Notes: generated from the sequence alone by a model not told the origin. A DNA stretch of 41,578 nucleotides from an uncultured Clostridia bacterium (GCA_947627985.1 CANQYD010000015.1:1-41578); one strand, 5' to 3'. Positions 18,034-29,650 are shown, numbered from the stretch's first letter. Made by a program: numbers and translations.

Positions 18034-18606
18034 ATGGAAAATATCACTCTCAGCTACAAAATTTCCCTTGAGGAGCGCCTTGAGGGGTACGACATATATT
18101 ACCGCGTGAAAAAGCGGAAATTCACCTTCATAAAAGCCGCCGCTTTCGCGATCATGCTGATACTTTTTATACAGCAGGTAATAATGAATCCAAAATATAC
18201 TTTAGGGTGGATATGTATAATCGTCTGCCTCGGGGCGATCGCCTGCATTTTCGCGACTCCCAAGATGGAGAGGAAAAATTACGGATATGCAAACGAAGCC
18301 CTTAAAGACGACGTCTACCGCTTTGAGATGAGTAAGGATAAGATACTGGTCTCGACGGTTTTGCCCGACAGCGACGAGAAATATCTTGATATCGACAAAG
18401 AGGGGAACACTGTTTCGCAGCCCGAGATCCGGCCGACGGCGGTCGATATGACCGATAGAAAATTTTCGGCATATGAGAGCGAAAACGTCTTTACGGTTTC
18501 CGACAGCGGGGCATTCTTTACGGTGCCTAAATCCGGGCTTTCCAAATATGAGGAGCAGGAACTCAGAGACCGCTTAAAGCCCGTCCCGATAGCGGTTAAA
18601 AAATAA
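18034..18606 (+). CDS. YcxB-like membrane protein between gyrB and gyrA
   Basis: A 190-residue protein with two adjacent transmembrane helices (about residues 33-50, FIKAAAFAIMLILFIQQV, and 57-74, LGWICIIVCLGAIACIFA) followed by a soluble domain of about 110 residues. The layout, and strand patterns such as YRFEMSKDKILVST and FSAYESENVFTVSDSGAFFTVP, resemble YcxB-like/PH-type proteins of Firmicutes; no catalytic motif is visible. Function unknown. The ATG follows GGGTAGGAT 12 bp after the gyrB stop, and gyrA begins 30 bp after its stop, so it is probably co-transcribed with the gyrase genes. Confidence 0.8.
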   Translation: MENITLSYKISLEERLEGYDIYYRVKKRKFTFIKAAAFAIMLILFIQQVIMNPKYTLGWICIIVCLGAIACIFATPKMERKNYGYANEALKDDVYRFEMSKDKILVSTVLPDSDEKYLDIDKEGNTVSQPEIRPTAVDMTDRKFSAYESENVFTVSDSGAFFTVPKSGLSKYEEQELRDRLKPVPIAVKK

Positions 18607-18636
18607 TCAACATTATTAGCAAGGAGCGAAAAGAAC

Positions 18637-21207
18637 TTGTTTGCAGAAGATAAAAAAGTAACGGTTACCGAAATCAACGACGAGATGAAATCAAGCTTTT
18701 TGGCTTATTCCATGTCGGTCATCATTCAGCGCGCGCTTCCAGACGTCCGCGACGGCTTGAAGCCGGTCCACCGCAGAATCATCTACACGATGTACGAGGA
18801 CGGTCTCACGCCGGATAAAAAATATCTAAAGTGCGCGACGACGGTCGGCGACACTCTGGGACGCTATCACCCCCACGGCGACGCCTCGGTCTATGACGCG
18901 ATGGTAAGGCTCGCGCAGAAATTTTCCATGCGCTATCCTTTGGTGGACGGTCACGGAAACTTCGGTTCGATAGACGGCGACCCCCCGGCTGCTTATAGGT
19001 ACACGGAGTCCAAGATGGCTAAGATGGCGATGAATATGGTCACCGACATCGACAAGGACACCGTCGACTGGATGCCTAACTACGACGACAGATTGCAGGA
19101 GCCGGTGGTGCTGCCTTCAAGATATCCGAATATTTTGGTGAACGGCTCTGTAGGTATCGCCGTCGGCATGGCGACGAACATTCCCCCGCATAATCTGGGA
19201 GAAGTCATCGACGGGCTGAAACTCGTCGCCCGAAATCCCGACTGCTCTTTGGAGGAGCTGATGGAGCACATCAAGGGTCCCGACTTCCCGACAGGCGGAA
19301 TAATCATGGGAAGAGCCGGCATCAGAGCCGCGTATGCCACCGGCAGAGCAAAGATCACCCTTCGCTCAAAAACGAATATCGAAGAGGTGCACGGCAGAAC
19401 GTCCATCATCGTGACCGAGATACCCTACATGGTCAACAAGGCGAGGCTTCTTGAGTCCATCGCGCAGCTTGTCAAGGACAAGAGGCTGGACGGGATACAT
19501 ACTCTTCGCGATGAATCCGACCGCTCGGGCATGAGAATGGTGATCGAGCTTAAGAAGGACGCGAATCCGCAGATCGTTTTGAATAAACTTTTCAGCTTCA
19601 CGCAGCTTCAGGACACCGTTGGCGTGATTATGCTGGCGCTTGTCAACGGCGTGCCGAAGGTCTTGAGCTTAAAAGAGATTTTGCAGGAATATCTGAAATT
19701 CCAGGAGGAAGTCATCACACGCAGGACAAGATATGATCTCAAAAAGGCAAAAGAGAGAGAGCACATCTTGCAGGGTCTTGTGATCGCGCTCGATTATATC
19801 GACGAGGTCATCAGGATCATCAGGGCTTCGGCGGGTCCTTCGGAGGCAAAGGCAGCGCTTATCGAGCGGTTCGGGATCACCGAGATTCAGGCGGAGTACA
19901 TCGCGAACATGCGCCTCATTCAGCTTTCCGGACTTGAGAGGCAGAAGATATATGATGAACTGGCTGAACTTGAAAAGAAGATAGCCGATCTTGAAGATAT
20001 ACTTGCAAACGAGCAGAGGGTCATCGATATCGTGATATCCGAGAGCGAGGAGATCGCCCGCAAATTCTCCGATGAGAGAAGGACGGAGATTCAGTCGGTG
20101 TCGGGCGAAGTGGATATTGAAGATTTGATTCCCGAAGATATGAACGTCATCGCCCTGACGAATAACGGCTACATCAAGAGGACCAGCTCCTCGGAGTACA
20201 GCGTGCAGCGCAGAGGCGGAAAAGGCGTCTCCGGCATGAAGCAGCGCGAGGAGGATTTCGTCAGCTTCATGAACGTCTGCTCGACGCATGACAACGTCCT
20301 CTTTGTCACCGACCGCGGGATCATGTATAAGCTGAAATGCTTCGAGATTCCGGAGGGCGGCAAGTCGTCGAGGGGCACGAACGTCGTCAATCTCCTGCCG
20401 CTTGAACAGGGCGAGAAGATCGCTGCGATTTTACGGTGCCGCGATTTTGATGAGGAAAAATACGTCACGATGGTGACCAAAAACGGCAAGATCAAACGCA
20501 CCAAGCTTGAGCAGTACCGTAATGTCCGCAAGAACGGACTTATCGCGATCGGTCTTGACGAAGGCGACGAGATAAGAGGAGCTTTGATGTCGGGCGGAGA
20601 CGATGAACTTTTAGTCGCCACAAGGGGCGGAAGGATCATCAGATTCGGCGAGCAAAGCCTTCGGAATATGGGAAGGTCGGCTCACGGCGTGCGCGCTATA
20701 AAACTTCGCGACGGCGACGAGGTCGTGTCAATGGAGACGGTCCGGGAGGACTCGATGGTCCTGACCGTCACGGATATGGGCTTCGGCAGAAGAGTGCCGC
20801 TTGAACAGTATCGCGAACAGCATCGCGGGGGTTACGGCATCCTGAATTACAAAACGGGCGGAGCCAAAGGCGAAGTCTGCGGCATAAAAGTCGTGAACGA
20901 GGACGAGGACGTCATCATGATCTCGAACGACGGCGTTATTATCAGGGTTCGCGCCTGCGATATTTCGGTGATGGGAAGGTACTCGGGAGGCGTGACGATC
21001 ATGCGCACGAAGGGCTACGACGACAGGCGGGTCGCCGCGTTTACGGTCGCCGAGCACGACGAGGAAGCCGAGACCGAGGAGGTCGAGCAGCTGAGCGCCG
21101 AGGAGCTCCGGGCGATCGCCGAGGCTGAGAAGGCTGAGGAGGAGAAGGAGAATGCAGAGGCGGAAGCTGAGAGCGAGGTTGATGATGAGGAAGAGGATGG
21201 GGAGTAA
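18637..21207 (+). CDS. gyrA: DNA gyrase subunit A
   Basis: The DNA-breaking subunit of gyrase, 856 residues. The catalytic Tyr122 lies in AAYRYTESK, and numbering through the quinolone pocket equals that of E. coli: [18 protein letters not shown], with Ala83, Ser84 and Asp87. E. coli has Ser83, so the residue that anchors the drug-metal bridge is absent, as in mycobacteria. The C-terminal domain has the GyrA box QRRGGKG needed for DNA wrapping. The last 35 residues are strongly acidic ([20 protein letters not shown]). Translation starts at TTG 18637, with GGAG ten bases upstream. A terminator follows. Confidence 0.97.
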   Translation: MFAEDKKVTVTEINDEMKSSFLAYSMSVIIQRALPDVRDGLKPVHRRIIYTMYEDGLTPDKKYLKCATTVGDTLGRYHPHGDASVYDAMVRLAQKFSMRYPLVDGHGNFGSIDGDPPAAYRYTESKMAKMAMNMVTDIDKDTVDWMPNYDDRLQEPVVLPSRYPNILVNGSVGIAVGMATNIPPHNLGEVIDGLKLVARNPDCSLEELMEHIKGPDFPTGGIIMGRAGIRAAYATGRAKITLRSKTNIEEVHGRTSIIVTEIPYMVNKARLLESIAQLVKDKRLDGIHTLRDESDRSGMRMVIELKKDANPQIVLNKLFSFTQLQDTVGVIMLALVNGVPKVLSLKEILQEYLKFQEEVITRRTRYDLKKAKEREHILQGLVIALDYIDEVIRIIRASAGPSEAKAALIERFGITEIQAEYIANMRLIQLSGLERQKIYDELAELEKKIADLEDILANEQRVIDIVISESEEIARKFSDERRTEIQSVSGEVDIEDLIPEDMNVIALTNNGYIKRTSSSEYSVQRRGGKGVSGMKQREEDFVSFMNVCSTHDNVLFVTDRGIMYKLKCFEIPEGGKSSRGTNVVNLLPLEQGEKIAAILRCRDFDEEKYVTMVTKNGKIKRTKLEQYRNVRKNGLIAIGLDEGDEIRGALMSGGDDELLVATRGGRIIRFGEQSLRNMGRSAHGVRAIKLRDGDEVVSMETVREDSMVLTVTDMGFGRRVPLEQYREQHRGGYGILNYKTGGAKGEVCGIKVVNEDEDVIMISNDGVIIRVRACDISVMGRYSGGVTIMRTKGYDDRRVAAFTVAEHDEEAETEEVEQLSAEELRAIAEAEKAEEEKENAEAEAESEVDDEEEDGE

Positions 21208-21220
21208 GTGAGTGTAGAAA

Positions 21221-21252
21221 ATGCCCTCTCCGGGTGGAGGGGGCGTTTTTTG
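21221..21252 (+). terminator. Intrinsic terminator of the gyrB-gyrA operon
   Basis: GCCCTCTCC and GGAGGGGGC form a GC-rich stem with a GGT-type loop, followed by GTTTTTTGG. It begins about 15 bases after the gyrA stop codon. Confidence 0.8.
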
Positions 21253-21254
21253 GG

Positions 21255-22100
21255 GGAATGAGTACATTGAATGATGATGGGCGGCCGCATTAAAGTTCTG
21301 AAATTTAGCGGGACGGGGCGATGATTTTCCACCTGCCGCACTCTCCGGTAAAAGGTATGTCAAATATCCGATTAAAAGAAAACCCGTCCTGCCCGACCCT
21401 TTGCCAAAAGGTATATCAAATTCCCGCAGGTGCGGAAATTTGATATGCTGTTTAAAGCAGACCCCCACCCCCGGAGAAGCTTGTGCGGACTTATAGCAAA
21501 GATAAGCCCCCTCCCCCTAATAGGGGGAGGGGGTTCCTCTCTCTTACGAGTCCGCACAAAAGTAAACCGGGGGAGGGGGTCTATTTTAAACAGCATGAGT
21601 TCATTTTCCGGCGGGAAAATGAACGAATACCTTTTAACCAAGGGCGCGGCGGGCAGGGGAGTGCAATTCATATTATCAAGGGCTCCTTTATTTCCCTTGC
21701 TATGAGGTACAAAGCGCTTTTTAAGGCTGAGCTGCTGTTTTGCCTTGCTTCGCTCGGCAAACCCAAGGGGAGAACCCTTTTATAAAAAGGGTTCTCCCCT
21801 TAAACCCCTCTCCTAAAACTTTCCCCCTCCCCAACCCCTCCCCGGCGGGGAGGGGCTTTTCGAGCCTCGCTTCGCTCGGCTCCAGGCGACTTCGTCGCCC
21901 TCTTTTGAACGATAAAGGCAAAAAGGACAGCTCTCGCTGTCCTTTTTGCAAGGATTTCGCTCACTGCGGTGAGCGACCAAGGGCTCCGCCCTTGGAACCC
22001 GCGAGCCTTTTGAAAAAGGCTCGATCGAAAACTTTTGACTTGTCTCTCCCAAGCCCGGAGTACAGCCTCTGCCCTCTGACCTCTCAATTCTGCCTTCTGC
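21255..22100. repeat. Palindromic mosaic island VII, between the gyrA terminator and a convergent gene
   Basis: Starts with a degenerate AAAGT palindrome near 21286. It then holds the AT-rich module twice: CCTTTTGCCAAAAGGTATATCA... with AATTCCCGCAGGTGCGGAAATTT (about 21420-21445), and CATTTTCC GGCGG GAAAATG (about 21602-21620). Then follow a CCCTCCCCC/GGGGGAGGGGG stem (about 21510-21533), CGGACTTATAG/CGAGTCCGCAC segments, ATGAGGTACAAAGC (about 21702), the CGCTTCGCTCGG hairpin and a perfect 17-bp stem at 21765-21801. After it come CCCCTCCCCGGCGGGGAGGGG, GGCGACTTCGTCGCC, AAGGACAGCTCTCGCTGTCCTT, CAAGGGCTCCGCCCTTG, and GAGCCTTTTGAAAAAGGCTC. Ends with heptamers at 22068, 22075, 22082, 22089 and 22096. 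No gene. Confidence 0.8.
21765..21801. repeat. Perfect 17-bp inverted repeat, terminator-like module
   Basis: AAGGGGAGAACCCTTTT and its exact complement flank a 3-nt ATA centre. Related but not identical stems lie just after dnaA (11612-11643) and recF (15030-15062). The stem strength suggests a transcription stop in either direction, but no U-run follows beyond the TT of the arm. Confidence 0.6.
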
Positions 22101-22711
22101 TATGCATGCCCTACGATCAGCTTCCTGAACCTCGACGCGATCTGGATCGCCTGCCGGGTCTTGGCAATATGCTGCAAATACGGGTCCTCACCCCAGCTCG
22201 GATTGTCGAGAATATCCACAGCCCTGCCTTCGGTGTAGGGGTACTCGCTCAGCGCAAGCTCCATCTCCCGAATATTCGCCTTTTTCGGCATCGTTATCCC
22301 CGCGGTCCTCATGACCTCGTGGGCAAACTCGGCGCAGGTAAAGGCGTTTTTACGGTCAAATTTCTTGCCGAAGGGGTACGCGGCAGCCGAGAAATAATTG
22401 TAGACATACTCGTCTCCGCAGTCCTTCATCTTGGAAATAAATTCCTTAACATGTTGATAGCTGACGTCGGGCAGGGGAATCCTGACGATCTTCATGCCGG
22501 TCTTTGAGGACAGGGTATATCGGCAGGGCGATTCGGTCACAAAACCCCCTATCAGCGGGTTTGAGCGGTAGACCCGGGAGAAGGAATAGAACTTCCCGAG
22601 GTCCTCTTTTAAGCAGATCGAGCAGTGATTATAGCGGTTTTTAGTGACGATCCGGATCATCTTGCCGATCCGAAGATCGGTCGCCGAAAATATCATAAAT
22701 ATGTACTTCAT
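22100..22711 (-). CDS. Papain-like (NlpC/P60-related, permuted) hydrolase-like protein
   Basis: A 203-residue soluble protein, start MKYIFMIFSATDLRIGKMIR. A His in TKNRYNHCSICLKE precedes a Cys in AFTCAEFAHEVMRTAGI. This order, His first and Cys later, with the pattern sensed from related clostridial proteins, fits the circularly permuted papain-like (YiiX-type) group. Whether it is enzymatically active, and on what, is unknown. Its start overlaps the end of the DUF1015 gene by four bases (ATGA), so the two are translationally coupled. No signal peptide is evident. Confidence 0.65.
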   Translation of the reverse strand: MKYIFMIFSATDLRIGKMIRIVTKNRYNHCSICLKEDLGKFYSFSRVYRSNPLIGGFVTESPCRYTLSSKTGMKIVRIPLPDVSYQHVKEFISKMKDCGDEYVYNYFSAAAYPFGKKFDRKNAFTCAEFAHEVMRTAGITMPKKANIREMELALSEYPYTEGRAVDILDNPSWGEDPYLQHIAKTRQAIQIASRFRKLIVGHA

Positions 22712-23934
22712 ACGATCTTTCTCGCTTCAAGATAATATCTCTTGTCGGCTGCCGAACCCATTGAGAAGGTCTTTCTCGGCAGGGCGCCGTGCTTCATCAC
22801 CGTCGGGAAGAGCTGCTCCTTTTTCATCGGTTCCAGCTCGATACCGATGACGCCGTCCTCCATCGCGAGCCGTCTTAGGACGTCGCTTCCGTGGATATAA
22901 TCGACCGTCCCGGGGTTTTCTTTGAGATAGTTGTCGATGAATATCTGCACGCTCCCGACCGCAAGATCGTGAAGCGGGTTTCTTATGTAGAGGCTTCTGG
23001 CGCCGTAATTTCTGTGAATCCTCACGATCTGCTCCGCCGCGAGTCCGCTCAGACCCAGATCCATCGACATCTCAAGGATAAATTTGTATGGGTCAGCAGG
23101 CTTGACGATTCTGTGTATCGCCTCGAATTTAAGGGCAGGGGAGTGGAGGTTTACAAGCTCGCACAGGGCATATCTTGCCGGGTGATTGGATAGGTCTTTG
23201 CCGGGATTTGCGGCTTTAAGAGCCTCATAGTGAGCCTTCGCCGTAGCTAAAGAATGGTTCCCGTCGCCCATCGCAAAAGGCATTTCCCTGCCGTCCGAAT
23301 ATTCATCAAGAGCGCTTAAGAATATCTCCTGCTCCCTCTTTCCCATCAGCCAGCCCGAGACGGAGCCGCCGTTTTGCATTAAATCAAACGAGTAAAGTTT
23401 CGGCATGTTTGATTTCTCGTCGCCGAGCTGCTCGATGACGGATTTTTTCAGGTCGTCGATCAGAATCATGATGTGCGGAAGCTCGATCTCGGCGTTTTTT
23501 CTGATCTCAAGACGAGGGGGAATCCTCTCGACCACCGTCGCCTCGGTCGCCCTGATCTTCGACTTCGAGCCGGGGGTGTAATCATAATCCTCAAGATCGA
23601 CTGCGCCCACAACCCCCTGCCTGAGCTCTCCGTCCGACTGAATTCTCTCGACGTAGATGAGCGAATTTTTATACTCTTTGAATATTCCCACGGAAATATA
23701 CTCTCTGATATTTTTATTGACCCGCTCGATCCTCTGCGGGGTCTCGCTGGTGCCGAGATAGATCTCCGGCAGGATAAGCCGAAGGGAGGAGGGTTCGCCT
23801 CCGACGGTGTTGCTGACTTTTTCCCAGTATTCGGGCTGGGAGGTGTACTGGTCGCACGCCACGACCGACCATTTTTTCATGTCCGGGACGCTTGGGATCA
23901 ATATGTCCGCCGGCATAAAAGCTCGCTTAGTCAT
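22708..23934 (-). CDS. DUF1015 family protein
   Basis: A 408-residue protein of the DUF1015 family, common in Clostridia and of unknown biochemical function. The family motifs visible are DQYTSQPEYWEKV near the N-terminus, the central GDGNHSLATAKAHYE, and the C-terminal LFPTVMKHGALPRKTFSMGS. The ATG follows AAAGGG. It is the first gene of a two-gene unit with the papain-like protein. Some relatives lie near serine or amino-acid metabolism genes, but nothing in this neighbourhood supports that role. Confidence 0.85.
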   Translation of the reverse strand: MTKRAFMPADILIPSVPDMKKWSVVACDQYTSQPEYWEKVSNTVGGEPSSLRLILPEIYLGTSETPQRIERVNKNIREYISVGIFKEYKNSLIYVERIQSDGELRQGVVGAVDLEDYDYTPGSKSKIRATEATVVERIPPRLEIRKNAEIELPHIMILIDDLKKSVIEQLGDEKSNMPKLYSFDLMQNGGSVSGWLMGKREQEIFLSALDEYSDGREMPFAMGDGNHSLATAKAHYEALKAANPGKDLSNHPARYALCELVNLHSPALKFEAIHRIVKPADPYKFILEMSMDLGLSGLAAEQIVRIHRNYGARSLYIRNPLHDLAVGSVQIFIDNYLKENPGTVDYIHGSDVLRRLAMEDGVIGIELEPMKKEQLFPTVMKHGALPRKTFSMGSAADKRYYLEARKIV

Positions 23935-24026
23935 AGTGAAAAGCCCTTTCGTATTTATTTTTGTTCCATTTTATGGGATATTTCCCTCTTTCATTCAGAT
24001 CATCTCCGAAAGAGATACCTTGCAAT

Positions 24027-24059
24027 TCTGACCTCTGACAATCTGTTTTCTGTCCTCTG
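24027..24059 (+). repeat. Heptamer array in the gap between secA and the DUF1015 gene
   Basis: TCTG occurs at 24027, 24034, 24042, 24049 and 24056, phased at 7 or 8 nt. No palindromic island accompanies this copy; it stands alone in the 141-bp gap between two minus-strand genes. Confidence 0.7.
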
Positions 24060-24075
24060 AATTTATGATTTTAAA

Positions 24076-24085
<10 letters not shown>
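24059..24085. terminator. 27-bp palindrome across the secA stop codon
   Basis: GAATTTATGATTT and AAATCATAAATTC are exact complements around a single T. The secA stop (TGA, 24078-24076) lies inside the right arm, so the hairpin would form from the last codons of secA onwards. It is AT-rich and has no U-run after it, so a weak terminator or mRNA-end structure is only one reading. Confidence 0.45.
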
Positions 24086-26814
<2,729 letters not shown>

Positions 26815-26879
26815 CTTCTTAAAATCCTTTCCGTAAAACTATCGCAGACAAACACTGCGGCATGGTAATATCATTATCT

Positions 26880-26908
26880 ATTATAACCTGTTTTCGGCAA
26901 AATGTCAA
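26880..26908 (-). promoter_or_regulatory. Sigma-A promoter of secA
   Basis: On the minus strand, TTGACA (26903-26908), a 17-nt spacer and TATAAT (26880-26885). The leader to the secA ATG is about 60 nt. It is divergent from the tRNA-Pro promoter 48 bp away. Confidence 0.85.
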
Positions 26909-26955
26909 ATGATTTTGGCGGCAAACCGAGAAATTAAAAAATATTGTGAAAAGCA

Positions 26956-26984
26956 TTGACATTTTGAGAGTTTTGTGATATGAT
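26956..26984 (+). promoter_or_regulatory. Sigma-A promoter of tRNA-Pro
   Basis: TTGACA (26956-26961), a 17-nt spacer and TATGAT (26979-26984). A small CGGC-AAGA-GCCG hairpin lies in the 20-nt leader. Confidence 0.85.
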
Positions 26985-27011
26985 ATTTGAGCGGCAAGAG
27001 CCGTTTAATAT

Positions 27012-27088
27012 CGAGGTGTGGCTCAGTTTGGTAGAGCGCCACGTTCGGGACGTGGAGGCCGTGGGTTCGAATCCCGTCACCTCGACCA
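27012..27088 (+). tRNA. tRNA-Pro (anticodon CGG)
   Basis: A complete 77-nt cloverleaf. Acceptor CGAGGTG pairs with CACCTCG, followed by the encoded ACCA. The anticodon stem CCACG/CGTGG encloses the loop TTCGGGA, giving anticodon CGG for codon CCG. The T arm reads GTGGGTTCGAATCCCGT. Confidence 0.95.
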
Positions 27089-27124
27089 ATCCCCCACCAT
27101 CCCAACGGGATGGTGGGGGATTTT
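27089..27124 (+). terminator. Terminator after tRNA-Pro
   Basis: ATCCCCCACCATCCC and its complement form a stem of about 15 bp with an AAC loop, followed by TTTT. It begins immediately after the tRNA CCA end. Confidence 0.85.
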
Positions 27125-27166
27125 AGATGATAGAGGGTAGAAGGTGGGAAAATAGAAGGTAGAAGC
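27124..27166 (-). repeat. Heptamer array after the tRNA-Pro terminator
   Basis: TAGA at 27124, 27131, 27138, 27153 and 27160 (TCTA on the minus strand), mostly 7 nt apart with one missing unit. It borders the palindrome cluster that follows. Confidence 0.6.
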
Positions 27167-27212
27167 GGGGAGGGATTAAGGGAGGCTGTATTATTGCAAT
27201 AATGCGGCAGGG

Positions 27213-27785
27213 CAAAGTGTAGAAATTTAAATCGGCGTCCAAATTAAAATCAGGAACACTTCTGAATGAGAGCGGGGGCTCCATCTAAAAAAGTTTGCAG
27301 GAGAGAGAAAATCTTTTAAGAAAATGTCTCACGCTAAAGTGTAGAACTTTAATGCGGCGCCCATGCTTTGGAAAGAGCTCTTCAATAGGGGGATAATAAT
27401 TCTCGAATTATTTAAAATATCGTGCACTAAAGTGTAGAACTTTAATGCGACGTTTTTATATAATAGGTGTTTGCTACATATTAAAAGGAGAGATGAGAGC
27501 GCTCATTTTTTAAGTCGGCAGGGGAACGGGAAAAATTACGTCGAAAAGATACTGCCGCACTAAAGTGTAGAACTTTAGTATGGCATCCTTGCTTCCAGAC
27601 AGAGAAGAAAAAAGAAGTCAGGAATCCGTTGTCCCTGATAATGTCGCATTAAAGTTTAGAACTTTAAATCGGCACCCATACTTTTTTCGAGATTTATTTA
27701 ATAATAGGGGGAGAGAGATACATAATCCCACTACTCCAAAAACTCGGCGCGTTAAAGTGTAGAACTTCACCACGCCACCCCCATT
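27213..27785 (+). repeat. Cluster of six palindromic repeats with unit spacing of about 90-130 bp
   Basis: Copies begin at 27213, 27332, 27424, 27557, 27645 and 27747. The consensus is a GCAYTAAAGT arm, a GTAGA loop and an ACTTTAATGC arm, followed by GGCRCCCAT. The copy at 27557 has CTAAAGT/ACTTTAG, the one at 27424 has CTAAAGT/ACTTTAA, and the one at 27645 has ATTAAAGT/ACTTTAAA. Three interspersed segments share an ATAGGGGGA or ACGGGGGGGA box about 40-60 bases after the palindrome, so the longer unit may be an eroded tandem repeat. Irregular spacing and non-identical copies argue against CRISPR. No credible gene lies in 27125-27832. Confidence 0.75.
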
Positions 27786-27832
27786 TTACTGAAAAAATAT
27801 CTGAACGGGGGGGAGTACACATATCCCCACCC

Positions 27833-27866
27833 CAAAAAATTCCCCCACTCCAACCGGAGCGGGGGA
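27833..27866 (-). terminator. Terminator of the hydrogenase operon
   Basis: On the minus strand, CCCCCGCTCC and GGAGTGGGGG form a stem with a GGTT loop, followed by AATTTTTTGGGG. It lies 27 bases after the hydA stop. Confidence 0.8.
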
Positions 27867-27892
27867 AAATTATGCCTATACCTAACTACGCC

Positions 27893-29650
27893 TTATTTCA
27901 CAACGCCCTTCGACCTATCCACATAGCTCGTGTGCAGGATCTCGTGTGCCTTGTGGGAGCCGGGCTCGCCGAAGAATTCGCCGTAGACGGTCTTGACGGC
28001 TTCGCTCTCGTGGCTCTTGCGCTTGACGTTCGCCTGATCGTAGCTGTAGAGCGCCTTCGCGCGCTTGCCCTTGATGTCGACCGTCGCTCTCGTCGTCGCC
28101 GACTGGATCGGCTGTCCGCCGCCGTTTACACAGCCGCCGGGGCAGCACATGATCTCGATGAAGTGATAATTCTTCTCGCCGTTCTCGACAGCTGTCAGAA
28201 CCTTGTGCGCGGCGTCAAGACCGGAGCAGACGCAGATGTTGACGTCCATACCTGCGATATTCAGGGTCGCTTCCTTGATGGCGTCGGTGCCTCTGACGGC
28301 GTGATAATCGACATTATCGATGACCTTGCCCTCCAAAACTTCGGCAACCGTCCGAAGCGCCGCTTCCATAACGCCGCCCGTCGCACCGAAGATAACTCCG
28401 GCTCCGGTGCCCTCTCCGAGCGGGCTGTCAAACTCCTCGTCGGGAAGATTCTTGAAATCGATACCCGCGCGCTTGATCATTCTCGCGAGCTCGCGGGTGG
28501 TGATGGAGATGTCGAGGTCGGGGATTCCCGCCGCAGACTGGTCGTCGCGCTTGATCTCAAACTTCTTGGCGGTGCAGGGCATGACCGACACGGAGACGAT
28601 GTTCTTCGGGTCGATGCCGTTTTTCTCGGCGTACCATGTCTTGATGATCGCGCCGAACATCTGCTGAGGCGACTTGCAGGTCGAGAGGTTAGGGATCATG
28701 TTAGGGTGATATGTCTCGCAGAACTTGACCCAGCCGGGCGAGCAGGAGGTGATCATAGGAAGCACTCCGCCGTTTTTGACGCGGTGGATAAACTCGGTTC
28801 CCTCCTCCATGATGGTGAAGTCGGCGCCTACGTCGGTGTCGAACACCTTGTCAAAGCCGAGCCTGCGAAGAGCCGCGACCATCTTGCCTTCAACGCCGGT
28901 GCCGATCTCCATGCCGAACTCTTCGCCCAAAGCGGCTCTTACGGCGGGAGCGGTCTGCACGATGACGACCTTCTCGGGATCGTTAATCGCAGCAAAGACC
29001 TTGTCGGTGTCGTCCTTCTCGCGAAGAGCGCCGGTCGGGCAGGCGACGATGCACTGTCCGCAGCTTACGCAGCCCGTCTCGGCAAGACCGAGCCCGAAGC
29101 CGCAGCTGATGTTGGTGTCGATACCTCTGTCGTTGGTGCCGATGACGGCGACATGCTGTGCGGCGCAGGCGGCTACGCAGCGGCGGCAGAGAACGCACTT
29201 GTTGTTGTCTCTTATCATGTGCGGCGCGGAGGTATCAAGCTCGTAGTGGGGCTTATCGCCGTCGAACTTGTCCTCTTTATCGACTCCGTAGTCCCGGCAG
29301 AGCTTCTGGAACTCGCAGTTATCCGACCTTACGCAGGAAAGGCACTTTCTGTCGTGGGTCGATAAAAGAAGCTCTAAGGTCATCTTTCTTGACTTCTGGA
29401 CGTTTACGGAGTTGGTCTTTACCTCCATTCCCTCGGTGACGGGATATACGCAGGAGGCGACGGTGCGGAAGCCTCTTCCCTCGTTGGCTTCGACGACGCA
29501 GATACGGCAGGCGCCGATCTGGTTCATATCCTTCATGTAGCAAAGGGTGGGGACGTTGATGCCCGCCTGTCTTGCCGCTTCGAGGATAGTGGTACCGTCC
29601 GGTACGCTGACGGCGACGCCGTCTATCTTAAGATTGATCATTTTATCCAT
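27893..29650 (-). CDS. hydA: [FeFe]-hydrogenase subunit HydA (NADH-dependent, multi-FeS)
   Basis: The catalytic subunit of a trimeric, probably electron-bifurcating hydrogenase that makes H2 from NADH and reduced ferredoxin. Of 585 residues, 1-80 form a [2Fe-2S] domain (Cys37, 48, 51, 67), then a His-Cys3 [4Fe-4S] site (His99, Cys103, 106, 112), and a 2[4Fe-4S] ferredoxin (CVLCRRCVAAC; CVSCGQCIVAC). The H-cluster motifs follow: L1 TSCSPGW (301-307), L2 MPCTAKKFE (Cys359) and L3 IMCCPGGCVNGGG (Cys503, Cys507). A small-subunit-like tail ends it. L1 has Ser304 where TSCCPGW enzymes have the second Cys. It is the last gene of the operon, 16 bp after hydB. Confidence 0.95.
   Translation of the reverse strand: MDKMINLKIDGVAVSVPDGTTILEAARQAGINVPTLCYMKDMNQIGACRICVVEANEGRGFRTVASCVYPVTEGMEVKTNSVNVQKSRKMTLELLLSTHDRKCLSCVRSDNCEFQKLCRDYGVDKEDKFDGDKPHYELDTSAPHMIRDNNKCVLCRRCVAACAAQHVAVIGTNDRGIDTNISCGFGLGLAETGCVSCGQCIVACPTGALREKDDTDKVFAAINDPEKVVIVQTAPAVRAALGEEFGMEIGTGVEGKMVAALRRLGFDKVFDTDVGADFTIMEEGTEFIHRVKNGGVLPMITSCSPGWVKFCETYHPNMIPNLSTCKSPQQMFGAIIKTWYAEKNGIDPKNIVSVSVMPCTAKKFEIKRDDQSAAGIPDLDISITTRELARMIKRAGIDFKNLPDEEFDSPLGEGTGAGVIFGATGGVMEAALRTVAEVLEGKVIDNVDYHAVRGTDAIKEATLNIAGMDVNICVCSGLDAAHKVLTAVENGEKNYHFIEIMCCPGGCVNGGGQPIQSATTRATVDIKGKRAKALYSYDQANVKRKSHESEAVKTVYGEFFGEPGSHKAHEILHTSYVDRSKGVVK

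Noticed and set aside
21702-21765. Conserved micro-peptide MRYKALF..LLFCLASLG in islands I, II and VII
   Set aside because: Three copies keep the peptide and a few silent changes, but no ribosome binding site precedes the ATG and the end coincides with the CGCTTCGCTCGG hairpin module, so DNA-level repetition explains it better.
27213-27785. CRISPR array
   Set aside because: The repeated core is only about 20-30 bp, copies are not identical, intervals range from 88 to 133 bp, some intervals resemble one another, and no cas gene is present.
27872-29365. A 497-codon open frame antisense to hydA
   Set aside because: It is a shadow of the strongly coding hydA frame; its protein matches no family I recognise and lacks a binding site.
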